NCBI GenBank assembly: GCA_900471815.1
Contig: UICE01000003.1
Location: 581,558-645,557, forward strand
Source of the DNA: Hyphomicrobiales bacterium
Lineage (GTDB): Bacteria; Pseudomonadota; Alphaproteobacteria; Rhizobiales; Rhizobiaceae
Reading direction: 5' to 3'
DNA: 64,000 bases
This document shows, piece by piece, positions 63,143 to 64,000 of the stretch; the stretch's first letter is position 1, and each line of letters starts with the position of its first letter. The translations under genes and the position numbers were made by a program. The notes beneath the pieces are model-generated. The model ran no database searches. It had not been told where the DNA came from and saw only the letters and a program-made list of their open reading frames with translations.

Positions 63143-64000
63143 ATGTTGACCGATAGAGCAAACAATTCAAGTGCTTCTACTGCCGCGCCTCCGCATGTTG
63201 AGTTCAACAAGGACGGGGATCGCGCTACAGTTACACTTACTGGGGCATGGACCACACGCAATGTTCGCCGCGTGGACGAAACCATGCGCGATATCGAAGT
63301 TGATAACGGGTTTTCTAGCGCCGTTATTGATCTGTCCGGCGTGGAATTGCTGGATACTGCGGGAACCTGGCTGGTCGAGCGTCTGCGCACCGCGCTGGAA
63401 AAATCCGGCAAAACAGTTTCCATTGAAGGACAGTCCGAAAGCTGGGGTGCTCTGTTTGAGGCCGTTGGCGATATTGCGGCTGCTCCTCCGGAAGTCATTC
63501 ATATTGACCGCCCGTCCTTGATAACGCGATTCTTTGAATCGATTGGTCGCATGGTCTATGCCTTTGGCGATGATTTCATCAAGGCGATGCACATTCTCGG
63601 CGCAACCGTTCGCGGCGCGCAGATGAAGGGCAGCAGCAGAAGCAGTATTCGCCCGGCGGCAATTATTCATCAAATAGACAGTATGGGCATCGGCGCGGTG
63701 CCGGTGGTTGTGCTTATGTCGACCATTATTGGTGCAATTATCGCGCAGCAGGGCGCTTTCCAGTTGCGCTACTTCGGTGCCGAAATATTCGTTGTCGATC
63801 TTGTTGGCATTTTGGTGCTGCGTGAAATCGGTGTGCTTTTGACGGCAATCATGATTGCAGGCCGCTCGGGTAGCGCGATCACCGCCGAAATCGGCTCAAT
63901 GAAAATGCGCGAAGAAACCGATGCACTGACTGTTATTGGTCTCAATCCCGTCGGTGTTCTGGTTTTCCCGCGTCTCGTTGCATTGGTGATCTCGCTGCCA
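63143..64000 (+). CDS. MlaE-type lipid ABC transporter permease with N-terminal STAS-like domain (3' end outside window)
   Basis: 286 residues visible. A STAS-like domain occupies about 20-110 (ATVTLTGAWTTRNV, VIDLSGVELLDTAGTWLVERLR). The MlaE/YrbE permease domain starts near 170 (IIHQIDSMGIGAVPVVVLMSTIIGAII) and includes LREIGVLLTAIMIAGRSGSAITAEIGSMKM, the conserved family segment. It acts in maintaining outer membrane lipid asymmetry by moving phospholipids. Partners (ATPase, MCE protein) would follow beyond the edge. ATG 63143 is the best start. Confidence 0.88.
   Translation, partial: MLTDRANNSSASTAAPPHVEFNKDGDRATVTLTGAWTTRNVRRVDETMRDIEVDNGFSSAVIDLSGVELLDTAGTWLVERLRTALEKSGKTVSIEGQSESWGALFEAVGDIAAAPPEVIHIDRPSLITRFFESIGRMVYAFGDDFIKAMHILGATVRGAQMKGSSRSSIRPAAIIHQIDSMGIGAVPVVVLMSTIIGAIIAQQGAFQLRYFGAEIFVVDLVGILVLREIGVLLTAIMIAGRSGSAITAEIGSMKMREETDALTVIGLNPVGVLVFPRLVALVISLP

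Overview
The window reads as a chromosomal segment of an alphaproteobacterium of the order Hyphomicrobiales (Rhizobiales), most likely the Brucellaceae (Brucella/Ochrobactrum/Pseudochrobactrum group). The evidence is a BA14K-family protein, a DUF2865 protein, an MlaE permease with an N-terminal STAS-like domain, a class II DAHP synthase, a MaeB malic enzyme with a phosphotransacetylase tail, and PhnE permeases of the alphaproteobacterial type. Base composition looks moderate by eye, lower than classical Brucella, so genus is left open. I see no rRNA, tRNA, CRISPR array or transposase.

Region 1 (1-12955) is an almost complete carbon-phosphorus lyase (phosphonate use) locus. phnF (partial, minus strand) faces phnGHI - small insert - phnJKL - hexapeptide acetyltransferase, followed by phnC, phnD, phnE1, phnE2, a DUF1045 gene, phnM and phnN. 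Two Pho boxes with 11-bp spacing (579-596 and 6139-6167) and a PhnF-type inverted repeat (621-648) give a coherent control scheme: phosphate starvation activates and PhnF represses. The phnI-phnJ junction is split by a 278-bp insert with a small antisense membrane-protein gene. No phnP is present, and a DUF1045 protein with two HxTL motifs may replace it.

Region 2 (13042-25709) holds housekeeping genes: dusA, an aspartic protease, DUF1289, cobS/cobT (cobalamin), DoxX, a PdhS-like sensor kinase, a nuclease, a glutathione transferase, a uracil-DNA glycosylase family protein, an Lrp regulator, a 3-hydroxyisobutyrate dehydrogenase relative, a penicillin acylase and a second glutathione transferase.

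Region 3 (25733-34985) has a polar amino acid ABC importer without a local ATPase, a molybdenum cofactor cluster (moaA, EamA transporter, mobA, mobB), DUF971 and two L,D-transpeptidases.

Region 4 (34992-39001) is the Anbu cluster: circularly permuted ATP-grasp, alpha-E, transglutaminase and Anbu proteasome-like protease.

Region 5 (39232-64000) contains BA14K, gph/rpiA, DUF2059, glutathione reductase, an orphan BrnA antitoxin, a hydrolase, class II DAHP synthase, two GFA proteins flanking nhaA, dgkA, nadE, an ABC exporter preceded by a tiny ORF, gltX overlapping a DUF2865 gene tail to tail, maeB, an LpxH-like phosphoesterase with a glycosyltransferase, an RDD protein, an MFS transporter, a dipeptide epimerase and the 5' part of an mlaE-type permease cut by the window end.
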